Part shown: positions 18,814-26,851 of the stretch, one piece after another | Layout of the letters: each line of letters begins with the position of its first letter | Position numbering within the stretch: position 1 is the stretch's first letter | NCBI GenBank assembly: GCA_900765165.1 | Contig: CAAFQR010000042.1 | Span: 4,695-68,694 of the forward strand | Source of the DNA: Veillonellaceae bacterium | Lineage (GTDB): Bacteria; Bacillota; Negativicutes; Veillonellales; Veillonellaceae | Direction: 5' to 3' | DNA: 64,000 nt | The notes under the pieces: model-generated | Told to the model about the DNA's origin: nothing | The model's input: only the letters and a program-made list of their open reading frames with translations | Databases searched by the model: none | Translations under genes and position numbers: made by a program

Positions 18814-19533
18814 TTACAAAATCTTGGACAAGAAGAGCTGGGTACGTTCGTTTTGCGGATTTTCGAAGACTGCATTCGGTTCCCCTTCTTCGAGGATCTG
18901 GCCACCGTCAACGAACAACAGGCGCGTGCCCACTTCACGAGCAAAGCCCATTTCGTGCGTTACTACGACCATGGTCATGCCTTCTTCAGCCAATTCCTTC
19001 ATAACGTCCAATACTTCGTGAACCATTTCCGGGTCCAATGCGGACGTCGGTTCGTCGAAGAGCATTACCTTCGGCTTCATAGCCAAAGCACGCGCGATTG
19101 CTACACGCTGCTGCTGGCCGCCGGATAACTGTTCCGGATAGGCGTTCGCTTTTTCGCTAAGACCAACCTTAGCGAGCAATTCGTGCGCTATCTTTTCAGC
19201 GTCAGCCTTGGAAAGCTTACGAATCTTCTGCGGTGCCAACGTAATGTTATCGAGCACCGACATATGAGGGAACAAATTGAAGCGCTGGAACACCATGCCC
19301 ACTTCGGCGCGTACATTGTTGATGTTCGCCTTATCATTTAAGTTCATACCGTCAACGATAACTTCGCCGGACGTCGGCTGTTCCAAATAGTTCATGCAAC
19401 GAAGCACCGTACTTTTACCGGAACCGGACGGTCCGATAATAACCACTACTTCACCTTTTTCTATGTGTAAGTTAATGCCCTTTAAAACTTCGAGCTTGCC
19501 GAAGCTTTTGTGCACATCGTTCATCTTAATCAT
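18814..19533 (-). CDS. Polar amino-acid ABC transporter ATP-binding protein (GlnQ type)
   Basis: Energises uptake of a polar amino acid through the permease encoded just upstream. The 239-aa chain has Walker [10 protein letters not shown], signature [15 protein letters not shown], Walker [15 protein letters not shown] and the H-loop VVTHEMG. Its ATG shares one base with the permease stop (TAATG), so translation is coupled. The substrate (for example glutamine, cystine or arginine) cannot be told from sequence. Last gene of the unit, followed by a strong terminator. Confidence 0.92.
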   Translation of the reverse strand: MIKMNDVHKSFGKLEVLKGINLHIEKGEVVVIIGPSGSGKSTVLRCMNYLEQPTSGEVIVDGMNLNDKANINNVRAEVGMVFQRFNLFPHMSVLDNITLAPQKIRKLSKADAEKIAHELLAKVGLSEKANAYPEQLSGGQQQRVAIARALAMKPKVMLFDEPTSALDPEMVHEVLDVMKELAEEGMTMVVVTHEMGFAREVGTRLLFVDGGQILEEGEPNAVFENPQNERTQLFLSKIL

Positions 19534-20186
19534 TAGATTTTATATCTCCTTTCCAGGTATGCAACCAATCGGGAAATACTCAAGGTCATAACCAAGTAGA
19601 TTACGGCTACAGCGGACCAAATTTCGAAGGAACCGTACGTACGGGCAATGATCAACTGACCGCGACGAGTCAATTCTTCGAAGCCGATAACGGATACCAA
19701 GGACGTATCTTTCATCATAGCGATGAATTCGTTGCCCAACGGCGGGATAATGGCTTTGAAGGCCTGCGGCATAATGATATAGCGCATAGTCTGTACCCAG
19801 GTAAGACCTAAGGAACGACCGGCTTCCATTTGCCCTTTGTCGATAGACTGAATACCGGCACGGAAAATTTCCGATACATAGGCACCACTGTTAATACTAC
19901 AAGCGGTAACCGCTGCTACATACGGGTTAATCTGCTGATGAATAACCATCGGTAACGCGAAATAAATCATGAAAATCTGAACCAATAACGGCGTGCCGCG
20001 GAATAATTCAACATAGCATTTAATAATCAACCGTACGATTCTGAATCGAGACATGCCAGCCAATGCTGCTAACATACCGATTAAAAAACCGCACCCCACA
20101 CTCATTACTGTAATCTGAATCGTTACCAGTGCGCCTTGCAAGAGGAGTGGAAAGTTATCCACAATTAAGTTCCAATTGAAGCTCAT
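19533..20186 (-). CDS. Polar amino-acid ABC transporter permease (HisM/GlnP type)
   Basis: Inner-membrane subunit of 217 aa with about five helices and the permease signature that docks on the ATPase ([21 protein letters not shown]). The N-terminus is typical of the His/Glu/Gln permease family ([19 protein letters not shown]). RBS GAAAGGAAC precedes the ATG. As only one permease gene is present, the channel is probably a homodimer. It is separated from the binding proteins by an aminotransferase gene. Confidence 0.92.
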   Translation of the reverse strand: MSFNWNLIVDNFPLLLQGALVTIQITVMSVGCGFLIGMLAALAGMSRFRIVRLIIKCYVELFRGTPLLVQIFMIYFALPMVIHQQINPYVAAVTACSINSGAYVSEIFRAGIQSIDKGQMEAGRSLGLTWVQTMRYIIMPQAFKAIIPPLGNEFIAMMKDTSLVSVIGFEELTRRGQLIIARTYGSFEIWSAVAVIYLVMTLSISRLVAYLERRYKI

Positions 20187-20313
20187 CGTCCGTTCCTTTC
20201 TCTAATTCACTACAGATAGTAATCAAACGGCTTTTTGTTATCGGCGCCGTTCGTTCGCCGAAATTCTCGTCCTCACTACTGATTTTAAGGTACAAGTCAT
20301 TATAGTTGCATTA

Positions 20314-21507
20314 TTATTCATTGTCAATACACATTCCGAGGGCCTGCCCCATTCGAATTACGGCTTTCTTGATGGTCATAGGCGGCAATCCGGTGAAATT
20401 AAGACGCAGTGTCCCTTCGTCGCGTCCATCTGTATAAAAAGGTACGCCAGGGATGACCATAACCTTCTGAGTTAAACAGGCTTCGAAAAATTTCATGGCC
20501 GTTAAACCCTCCGGTAAGTGAAGCCACAAGAAGAAGCCTCCTTCCGGTTTCGTGTACGTGCAGCCCGGTAAGTATTCATCGATGGCGGCCATCAACGCAT
20601 CGCGGCGCGTAATGTATTCGTCGCACATGGATTTAACATGGTCGTCGTAGGAAAACATATCCATGAACTTCGCCGCTAACGCATGGTCAGGAATGGAGCT
20701 GTGCAAATCGCAATGTTCCTTGACGAGGCACGCTTGGTCCACGATTTCCTGTGGGCCTGTGAGCCAGCCAATACGAATGCCAGGGCTGAAGGTTTTAGAC
20801 AAGCTGCCTAAGAAGATGACCTGGCCCTTTTTGTCGTAGGACTGCAGCGCCTTATGACACTGGCCGGTGTAGGTAATTTCACCGTACGGATTGTCTTCTA
20901 TGACGATGACGTCGTACGGTGCCACCGCTTCGATAAATTCCTGACGGCGCTTATCGGACCAGCAAAGGCCGGTGGGGTTCTGGAAGTCCGGAATCACATA
21001 GATCAGCTTTACCTTCGGATCCGACGCCAGCTTTTCCTTCAACGCGGCGATGTCCATGCCTTCGTCATCGCAAGGCAGACCGACGATATTGGCGCCATTA
21101 AAACGAAGTATATTTTTATTATCTATATATGTAGGATTTTCCGTCAGCACCGTGTCGCCGGGATTCACGAAAACGCGGGTCACCAAATCCATGGACTGGG
21201 TAGAGCCGCTGGACAACTGAATCTGGTCAGCGGTGCAGGTAACGCCGAACTTTTTCATGATGCCCGTCACCTTTTGGCGCAGCGGTTCATAGCCTAAGTA
21301 GTCGCCATATTTCAACACTTCGCGCCCTTCGTCAGCCCACATCGCTGCCGACGCTTCGGCAATTTGTTCAACCGGGAATAATTCCGCAGCCGGTACGCCT
21401 TCTGCTAAGGACAGGAATCCGTCCCCTTCGGCTTTTGATTTCAGTACACCGATTTCCGAATGCGCTGCCTTCGACAACGCCGTAGCGTACAAGTTTTTAT
21501 AATCCAT
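20314..21507 (-). CDS. PLP-dependent aminotransferase, class I (LysN/ARO8 type)
   Basis: Fold-type I aminotransferase of 397 aa without a DNA-binding domain, similar to 2-aminoadipate and aromatic aminotransferases. The PLP lysine is in GSLSKTFSPGIRIGWL, PLP contacts in IEDNPYGEITY, and the carboxylate-binding arginine lies near LRLNFTG. Its position between two amino-acid binding proteins and their permease suggests that it acts on the imported amino acid (inference). A paralogue lies at 30612-31796. The 5' leader carries a notable hairpin (21536-21582). Confidence 0.9.
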   Translation of the reverse strand: MDYKNLYATALSKAAHSEIGVLKSKAEGDGFLSLAEGVPAAELFPVEQIAEASAAMWADEGREVLKYGDYLGYEPLRQKVTGIMKKFGVTCTADQIQLSSGSTQSMDLVTRVFVNPGDTVLTENPTYIDNKNILRFNGANIVGLPCDDEGMDIAALKEKLASDPKVKLIYVIPDFQNPTGLCWSDKRRQEFIEAVAPYDVIVIEDNPYGEITYTGQCHKALQSYDKKGQVIFLGSLSKTFSPGIRIGWLTGPQEIVDQACLVKEHCDLHSSIPDHALAAKFMDMFSYDDHVKSMCDEYITRRDALMAAIDEYLPGCTYTKPEGGFFLWLHLPEGLTAMKFFEACLTQKVMVIPGVPFYTDGRDEGTLRLNFTGLPPMTIKKAVIRMGQALGMCIDNE

Positions 21508-21535
21508 ACTCTCAATCCTTCCTTAATATGACAAC

Positions 21536-21582
21536 AAGGGTTTCAAGGATACAGCCTATGTGAGGTATACCCCGAAACCCTT
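21536..21582 (-). promoter_or_regulatory. Leader hairpin before the aminotransferase gene
   Basis: AAGGGTTTC and GAAACCCTT form a perfect 9-bp stem with a 29-nt loop that itself holds the palindrome GGTATACC (21564-21571). It ends about 29 bp before the ATG, next to the RBS AAGGAAGG. It could be an operator or an mRNA control structure; no known riboswitch is recognised. Confidence 0.45.
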
Positions 21583-21599
21583 TGTTCGTCGTCATTGAC

Positions 21600-21641
21600 A
21601 AGTTGAAATGAACCGCCTTAAGAGGCTTTTCATTTCAACTT
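21600..21641 (-). terminator. Long hairpin between binding-protein and aminotransferase genes
   Basis: A 13-bp perfect stem (AAGTTGAAATGAA / TTCATTTCAACTT) encloses a smaller GCCT/AGGC stem. It lies 35 bp after the stop of the first binding-protein gene. No T-run follows on the minus strand, so it may act as an mRNA stabiliser for the abundant binding-protein message rather than a full terminator. Confidence 0.5.
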
Positions 21642-21675
21642 TTATGTAATTCGTAGCGGTTGTTAAACGCGTATC

Positions 21676-22458
21676 TTACTTGATATCGCCAAACCATTTC
21701 TGTTGCAGTTTAGCATATTCGCCGTTTTCTTTCAAGGTCTTCAAGGCTTCGTTCATCTTAGCTAACAATTCCTTGTCGTCCTTACGAACACCGATACCTA
21801 ATTCGTGGTTCTGCAAGCCGAGGTCAACAATCTTGAGGTTGCCCATGTTCATCTTCTGGATGTAGTACTTAGCAACTGGTTCGTCAAGCATTACGATCTG
21901 AAGGTTGCCGTTCTGCAAATCAGTCAACATGTTCGGAATAGTATCGAATTCTTTAACGGTCGTGCCCTGATGCTTTTTAGCCAACATAGCGCCGGTAGTA
22001 CCAATCTGGGCGCCTACCACTTTACCGTCAATATCTTTTTCAGCTTTTACGTTGTTTTCGTCTTTACGAACAACCATTACCAAACGAACCTGATAGTACG
22101 GGTCGCTGAAGCTAATCTTCTGCAAACGTTCCGGCGTAATAACCATGCCGGATGCGATAGCGTCAATCTGTTTAGCTTCCAAAGCCGGAATCAACGCATC
22201 GAAGCCCATGCTTACCCATTTCGCTTTGTAGCCCATTTGCTTAGCGATGGCATTGGCCAAGTCGATATCGAAGCCTTTGTACTGATCGCCTTCGGCATAT
22301 TCGAACGGCGGGTACGTCATTTCAGCAGCGAATGTAATCGTCTTCTCTTTGTTTGCATCAGCGCTACTGGAGCTGCTGCTCTGATTGCCACAGCCAGCTA
22401 CCAAGCCAATAGCCAACGCGGCGCCTAACAATAAGGCAAGTCCTTTTTTTAATTTCAT
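21676..22458 (-). CDS. Amino-acid ABC transporter substrate-binding lipoprotein (first of two)
   Basis: Family 3 periplasmic binding protein (260 aa). The signal peptide ends in lipobox LVAGC, so the mature protein is lipid-anchored. Opening ITFAAEMTYPPFEYAEG and GFDIDLANAIAKQMG are typical of the ligand pocket. The ATG at 22458 follows GGGAGAGAG; an ATG at 22473 precedes that site. The neighbour at 22543 is a close paralogue, so a tandem duplication gave two receptors for one membrane complex, perhaps with different ligands. Confidence 0.92.
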   Translation of the reverse strand: MKLKKGLALLLGAALAIGLVAGCGNQSSSSSSADANKEKTITFAAEMTYPPFEYAEGDQYKGFDIDLANAIAKQMGYKAKWVSMGFDALIPALEAKQIDAIASGMVITPERLQKISFSDPYYQVRLVMVVRKDENNVKAEKDIDGKVVGAQIGTTGAMLAKKHQGTTVKEFDTIPNMLTDLQNGNLQIVMLDEPVAKYYIQKMNMGNLKIVDLGLQNHELGIGVRKDDKELLAKMNEALKTLKENGEYAKLQQKWFGDIK

Positions 22459-22542
22459 AGTTCTCTCTCCCATCGTTCGATACAGATACTAGTTACAACC
22501 TGTTACGAATATGCATTAATTGCCTTTGCAATGAATACCGTA

Positions 22543-23355
22543 TTAGTTACCAGCCCATTCGGTCGGCATATCCGGTGCTTTAGTCTTGAACCATTTCTGG
22601 TAAATCTGGTCTAATTCGCCGTCTTTCTTCATTTCTGCTAAGGCTTTGTTTACTTGAGCCTGCAAGTCTTTGTTGTCCTTAGCAATTGCGAAACCAAAGT
22701 ATTCCTTCGTATTCGGGAAGGAGATTACCTTCACTTTGTCTTCCGGATGTTTAGATACGTAGTACTGCGCAACCGGCAAGTCCAATACAGCTGCTACAAC
22801 GCCGCCGTTATGTAATTCTAACAAGGCTTCGCTGGAGTGGTTGAACTGTTTGAGCTGAGCGCCTTGGATTTTCTTAGCGAGGTCAGCGCCGGTGGTGCCC
22901 ATCTGAACGGCAATGGTTTTGCCTTCAAGGCCTTTGAGGTCGTTGATGTTAGCGTCTTCTTTAACGACAACGGCCATGCCGGATTCATAGTACGGCGACG
23001 AGAACAATACGCTCTGCGCACGTGCTTTGGTGATGGTCATGCCAGACGCAGCCAAGTCGATTTCCTTGGTGCCCAAAGCCGGAATCAACGCATCGAAAGC
23101 GACGTTTTTGAAATCAACCTTAGCGCCGATTTTCTTAGCTACGGCGTTAATCATGTCGATATCAAAGCCGGTCAACTGATCAGAGCCCTGTTCCTTGAAT
23201 TCAAACGGTACGAACGTTGCGTTAGTACCTACTTTAATTACTTTCTCCTTAGGTTGTGCATTGCTGGATTGATCACTGCCACAGCCGGCTACTAACGCGC
23301 CCATAGCGAGGACCGCCATGCCAGTAATGATTGCTTGCTTCCACGATTTTTTCAT
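22543..23355 (-). CDS. Amino-acid ABC transporter substrate-binding lipoprotein (second of two)
   Basis: Family 3 binding protein (270 aa) with lipobox LVAGC, VGTNATFVPFEF and GFDIDMINAVAKKIG. It is similar throughout to the protein encoded at 21676 and is the promoter-proximal gene of the transporter unit. The ATG at 23355 is chosen because GGGAG lies 9 nt upstream; a TTG at 23364 overlaps this site. A very good promoter lies at 23430-23458. The gene order binding protein, binding protein, aminotransferase, permease, ATPase is uncommon. Confidence 0.92.
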   Translation of the reverse strand: MKKSWKQAIITGMAVLAMGALVAGCGSDQSSNAQPKEKVIKVGTNATFVPFEFKEQGSDQLTGFDIDMINAVAKKIGAKVDFKNVAFDALIPALGTKEIDLAASGMTITKARAQSVLFSSPYYESGMAVVVKEDANINDLKGLEGKTIAVQMGTTGADLAKKIQGAQLKQFNHSSEALLELHNGGVVAAVLDLPVAQYYVSKHPEDKVKVISFPNTKEYFGFAIAKDNKDLQAQVNKALAEMKKDGELDQIYQKWFKTKAPDMPTEWAGN

Positions 23356-23429
23356 TAGCTTCAACTCCCGTTTCCTACTACACGTTTACTATAAGTACAA
23401 TTGTGTTTCTCTCTCTTAACGATGTCATG

Positions 23430-23458
23430 ATTATACACAACTCCGTATATTTAGTCAA
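23430..23458 (-). promoter_or_regulatory. Sigma-A promoter of the amino-acid transporter operon
   Basis: TTGACT (23458-23453), 17-bp spacer, TATAAT (23435-23430) on the minus strand, about 75 bp before the first ATG. Near consensus. Confidence 0.85.
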
Positions 23459-23514
23459 TAGAATTTTAGAGAATTTATCCATATTTTACGCATAAAAATT
23501 CTTGGCATTGTAAT

Positions 23515-23532
23515 CAGTATACATTGTATACA
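23515..23532. promoter_or_regulatory. Possible operator: two GTATAC palindromes
   Basis: Two GTATAC units 3 bp apart, the right one inside the 10-bp palindrome TTGTATACAA, which resembles operators of some GntR-family regulators. It lies about 57 bp upstream of the -35 box of the transporter operon. No regulator gene is adjacent, so this is only a candidate site. Confidence 0.3.
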
Positions 23533-23583
23533 AACCGGGGTACGTAAACACAAAGCTAGCTACAAAAATACAAGTCTGAATAC

Positions 23584-23828
23584 AAAAATAAGCGACAGGA
23601 CGTATTAACTACATCCCATCGCTTCTGTACACGGCTGACCTGGTCTTTGCCCCCACACTCGCCTGCTGGAGGTTTCGCTCTTAAGCCTGTGGCTCCCCAC
23701 TACTACCCCTCTCGGTTTTTCCGGCAGGTCTTACTTCTAAGCCGCACCATGCTCACAACGTCTTTGCATTGCTTACGTGGATCGTTTTGCCTGCGACTGG
23801 CCTCGACTTTCAACCACAGACCCGTATG
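23584..23828 (-). ncRNA. Independently transcribed structured RNA, about 245 nt, identity unknown
   Basis: This stretch has no plausible protein but carries a near-consensus promoter on the minus strand (23835-23863) and ends in a strong terminator: AGCGATGGGA pairs with TCCTGTCGCT (arms 23591-23600 and 23614-23623) followed by TATTTTTG. GC content is higher than the flanks. Long-range pairing is visible, for example GCGGCU with AGCCGU and GACCUG with CAGGUC, separated by a 9-nt bulge. I do not find the conserved boxes of RNase P RNA, tmRNA, SRP RNA or common riboswitches. 6S RNA is a possibility by size and autonomy, but not supported by sequence. The end at 23828 assumes initiation 7 nt after the -10 box. 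Confidence 0.7.
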
Positions 23829-23834
23829 CTAGCT

Positions 23835-23863
23835 ATTATACTGAAGTCTGGAAATTTTGTCTA
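23835..23863 (-). promoter_or_regulatory. Sigma-A promoter of the ncRNA candidate
   Basis: TAGACA (23863-23858), 17-bp spacer, TATAAT (23840-23835) on the minus strand. Confidence 0.75.
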
Positions 23864-24097
23864 TACCTATAGCAATATAGTATCAAAAACGCCAAAGTTC
23901 CTCTTGATACTTTAGTCAACGAAAATCAGGATTTTGTAAAAAGACTGTAAATAAGGGCATTCTCTAATAACATAAAACGGATGTACTATGAGCTAAACAC
24001 ATAGGTAGAGAATCCTCGGTATACCCAAATGAATCAATCTGGTGTATAATGTTTATACTATTGAAAGGAACAGGGGAACGAGGGAAGGATTTACAGT

Positions 24098-24700
24098 ATG
24101 TTTATGTTATCGTTAATGCAACCGTCCGGCCTTTACGAGCTGGAAAAGGACAGTCTAGAAGCCATCAGTGCAGAATTGCTGCAGATGATTCAGATGAAAA
24201 GTCACGAGTTGTATAATCACTCCTTGAACGTAGCCAATTATTCGGTCAGTATTGCCGCAAAAATGGGGTTACCGAAAAACGAAATAGAACAGATTCGACA
24301 TGCCGCCCTCTTGCACGACGTGGGGCTTTTGGTCATGCCGAATGCAACACTGAAGAAAGCTCCGTTCTTCAACCGTCAGGAATTGTCGCGTTACAAACAA
24401 CATCCGGTGAACGGCGCCAACATGATTGAAAACTATCCGTGTTGCCAAGACATCTTGCCCTATATTCGCTATCATCACGAACGTTGGGACGGATCCGGTT
24501 ATCCTAAGCATTTGCAGGGAGCAAATATCCCCTTAGGTGCCCGCATCATCGGCATTGCCGATTACTACGATTCGGCGGTTAATCCGTCTACCGAATCTTG
24601 GTCCAAAACCAAACGTACCGTCAAGGAAGAATTATTCAGCGGATCGTCCATCTACTTCGATCCCGATGTGGTGAAAGCCTTCATCGAAATTCTAGGCTAA
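24098..24700 (+). CDS. HD-GYP domain protein, possible c-di-GMP phosphodiesterase
   Basis: A stand-alone HD-GYP domain (200 aa) without a sensor domain, one of only three plus-strand genes here. Motifs are HDVGLLVMP, YIRYHHERWDGSGYP and GIADYYDSA. The metal-binding His/Asp residues and the GYP loop are kept, but the lysine normally following HDxG is replaced by leucine, so catalysis may be altered. The family degrades cyclic di-GMP. RBS GAAGGA lies 8 nt before the ATG and a TATAAT lies about 50 bp upstream. Monocistronic, ended by a bidirectional terminator overlapping the stop codon. Confidence 0.85.
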   Translation: MFMLSLMQPSGLYELEKDSLEAISAELLQMIQMKSHELYNHSLNVANYSVSIAAKMGLPKNEIEQIRHAALLHDVGLLVMPNATLKKAPFFNRQELSRYKQHPVNGANMIENYPCCQDILPYIRYHHERWDGSGYPKHLQGANIPLGARIIGIADYYDSAVNPSTESWSKTKRTVKEELFSGSSIYFDPDVVKAFIEILG

Positions 24701-24748
24701 AAAGAGCTCATATAACAGGAACGAAATCTTGTTATATAAGCTCTTTTT
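24699..24748. terminator. Bidirectional terminator between HD-GYP and macrodomain genes
   Basis: Arms of about 19 bp (24699-24717 and 24730-24748, one mismatch) with A-rich and T-rich ends on both sides. It overlaps both stop codons and serves the two convergent genes. Confidence 0.88.
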
Positions 24749-25569
24749 TATTTGCCCAAAAGGCTCTGGTATATGGTGAAATCACTAGCCTTAAAGACGT
24801 TAAAGATTACTTGCTGCACGGTTCCTTCCGGATGGGCCGCTAAGTACTGCTTCACTGTCTTCACGGCTATCTTCGCCGCTTCATCCTGTGGGAACATAAA
24901 CACACCGGTGGAAATGCAACAAAATGCGATGCTGGTTAATTGGTTGCACGCCGCCAGCTGTAAGCTTTCTTCATAGCATTTCGCCAATAAGTCCTTATCG
25001 CGCTTCGTCAGCGGCCCTCGAATGATAGGCCCTACGATGTGAATTACCTTTTTCGCCGGTAAGTTGTAACCTGGTGTTATCAGCGGCTCTGCTGTAGGCA
25101 TTTCAAAGTGCTGCCCCTTTTGCTTACGCAGCTGCGCCATCTGATGATAACACTCATTGCGAAGCTGAACGCCGGCCATAGTGTGAATTATATTATCAAT
25201 ACAATTATGGAGCGGATGAAAGCATCCTAGCATTTGGCTGTTGGCGGCGTTCACAATAGCATCACAACGGAGCGTTGTAATATCCCCTTGCCATAAATAC
25301 AGGCGATCATCTAACTTCGACGGTTTCAAATCGTTTACGTCGGTAATCCCCTTCTCTGCTGTTAATGCCTGCAGCACTTCGTCTTGCACATTTATAAATT
25401 CATCGCTTACCATGCCGGGTCGCCGAATATTACATAGAGCACGAAACAACTGAAACGCTTCTTCTTCATTGTCCGGCAATTCGCCATCGTAAAAGCCGGG
25501 GTTTTCTTGTTGCAATTCGTGGATTAAATAGGTTAGCTTTTTTAGCTTCGCAGCATTCTCTATTGCCAT
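24748..25569 (-). CDS. Macrodomain protein, ADP-ribosyl hydrolase linked to SirTM
   Basis: A 273-aa protein with a helical N-terminal part and a macrodomain (about residues 90-260): GDITTLRCDAIVNAANSQML is the ADP-ribose binding loop, and the catalytic-loop region around CCISTGVFMFPQDEAA is kept. Such proteins, found beside class M sirtuins, remove ADP-ribose from modified lipoyl-carrier proteins. The ATG lies 4 bases after the stop of the sirtuin remnant with RBS GGGGAG, so they form an operon. The usual further partners (GcvH-like protein and lipoate ligase) are not adjacent here. Confidence 0.88.
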   Translation of the reverse strand: MAIENAAKLKKLTYLIHELQQENPGFYDGELPDNEEEAFQLFRALCNIRRPGMVSDEFINVQDEVLQALTAEKGITDVNDLKPSKLDDRLYLWQGDITTLRCDAIVNAANSQMLGCFHPLHNCIDNIIHTMAGVQLRNECYHQMAQLRKQKGQHFEMPTAEPLITPGYNLPAKKVIHIVGPIIRGPLTKRDKDLLAKCYEESLQLAACNQLTSIAFCCISTGVFMFPQDEAAKIAVKTVKQYLAAHPEGTVQQVIFNVFKASDFTIYQSLLGK

Positions 25570-25572
25570 CGC

Positions 25573-26513
25573 TTACTCCCCTTTCTTGAGCAACGTCAGC
25601 ACATCGCCAATATCGTAGTTAATGCAAATGGAACGGTCCTGAATTTCTTTCGGCGCGGCCGCTTCGCCGTAATTGATGTTACCATAAAAAGCTTCCGGAT
25701 TGCTTGCTACAGCACGCCAGAACGGAAATTTAATAATAGACGGCGTATTCATGCCAACGCCTAGTTCAAGATATAACACATGTCCTGTTTGGTGCGCTTC
25801 TAAGAAGTCATAATAGCGGTCATTCGCAGCATACCAACCATCGTCTTCTACAAATTTATCGTCGGCCCGAAGATTGGTGGTCATATCGCTACCATCGTCG
25901 GACATTTAGGAATTAACTTCATCGGTATGCGCATCGAAACCTTCTGCCCTTCCGGCCATTGGTAAATGCCATTTTCGTCTTTCACAAAGCCTTGGGCTTC
26001 TAACATTTTATACACTTGGTCTTCATTATCGTAAGTCTTACGGATTTTTGGATTTACGCTTTGCCATAAACCATAATCCCCTTGGGTATAGAAAAGACGC
26101 TGTTTATCGAAGCCGGTTCGCTGGAACTGATGATCTACATTAGTAGTTAATACAAAATACGCTTTGCCCTTCACCAAGTCTAGCAAATCTATATACACCG
26201 GCTTTGGCGCCGGCACATAACGGTTAATATAAATATGACGGCTCCACCATGCCCAAAACATCTCCTTGTCAGGAAATGGATAAAAACCACCGGAATATAT
26301 ATCCTTAATGCCAAAACGCTCTTTGAAATCTGAAAAATAGCGGTCAAATCGCTCGCCACTGTACCTAAAGCCAGCGGATGTCGATAAACCAGCACCAGCG
26401 CCGATGATTACCGCATCACAAGTGTTAAGCTGAGACTTTAACGCTACGACCTGCTGGCGGATCTCATCGGTTATCTCGCTAGGAACCGGCTTGGGATTGT
26501 AGGGGAAAAACAT
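25573..26513 (-). pseudogene. SirTM-type sirtuin, frameshifted in the zinc-binding motif
   Basis: Two overlapping frames (25881-26513, 210 codons; 25573-25905, 110 codons) together give one class M sirtuin, a NAD-dependent protein ADP-ribosyltransferase. The first holds the NAD motif IIGAGAGLSTSAGFRY and LTTNVDHQF, the second the C-terminal half (SDMTTNLRADDKF, GVGMNTPSIIKFPF). Around 25893-25905 the first frame reads IPKCP then TMVAI and stops; the next frame resumes with GSDMTT. Five bases stand where six are expected between CP and GS, so one base is missing at the second cysteine of a CPxCG zinc motif. Either a recent mutation or a sequencing error. RBS AGGAGG precedes the ATG at 26513. 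Confidence 0.8.
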
Positions 26514-26639
26514 GAGGAACCTCCTGGAATTTATGCGGTTGCTTTCGTTGTAACTATTTCAGTTACAACTTATACAATCAGTATAAAACTCCCTCACAAT
26601 ATTGTCAACTACTGCCAGCCAAACGACAGCCTATACCTG

Positions 26640-26690
26640 TATATATATCTGTTCAAAGAATATTGGCATTTTTGATTTTCATGCTTCATT
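26640..26690 (+). repeat. Dispersed repeat of about 55 bp, copy A
   Basis: Contains GCATTTTTGATTTTCATGCT at its 3' end and ATATATATCTGTTCA at its 5' end. Its last 21 bp (26669-26689) form a perfect inverted repeat with copy B 60 bp away. A third copy lies at 55281-55335. The copies sit in AT-rich gaps. Confidence 0.7.
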
Positions 26691-26749
26691 TGGTACCAAA
26701 CCCATATAATTCCGTATAAATTTTTCAAAAATGCATTCATTATTCATAG

Positions 26750-26812
26750 ATGAAGCATGAAAATCAAAAAACGAAAAATCGCGCAAACAACTATATATAC
26801 ACCTCTCCGACC
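26750..26812 (-). repeat. Dispersed repeat of about 55 bp, copy B (inverted)
   Basis: Read on the minus strand it has the same layout as copies A and C: ATATATA, TGTTT, GATTTTT, then TTTTTGATTTTCATGCTTC. Together with copy A it fills most of the 338-bp gap between the sirtuin remnant and comF; I see nothing else in this gap. Confidence 0.7.
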
Positions 26813-26851
26813 TTCAAAATTGCATTCCAGCAGGAAAAAATTATAAATATC

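Noticed and set aside
20241..20261. TCGGCG/CGCCGA hairpin after the class I aminotransferase gene as a terminator
   Set aside because: Only 6 bp of stem and no T-run on the minus strand; too weak to call.
23584..23828. tmRNA, RNase P RNA, SRP RNA or cobalamin riboswitch for the ncRNA candidate
   Set aside because: The conserved boxes of these RNAs (for example the GGAAGGAAGCAG tetraloop stem of SRP RNA or a tag-peptide frame of tmRNA) are not present, although a short AGACCTGCC word resembles the B12 box.
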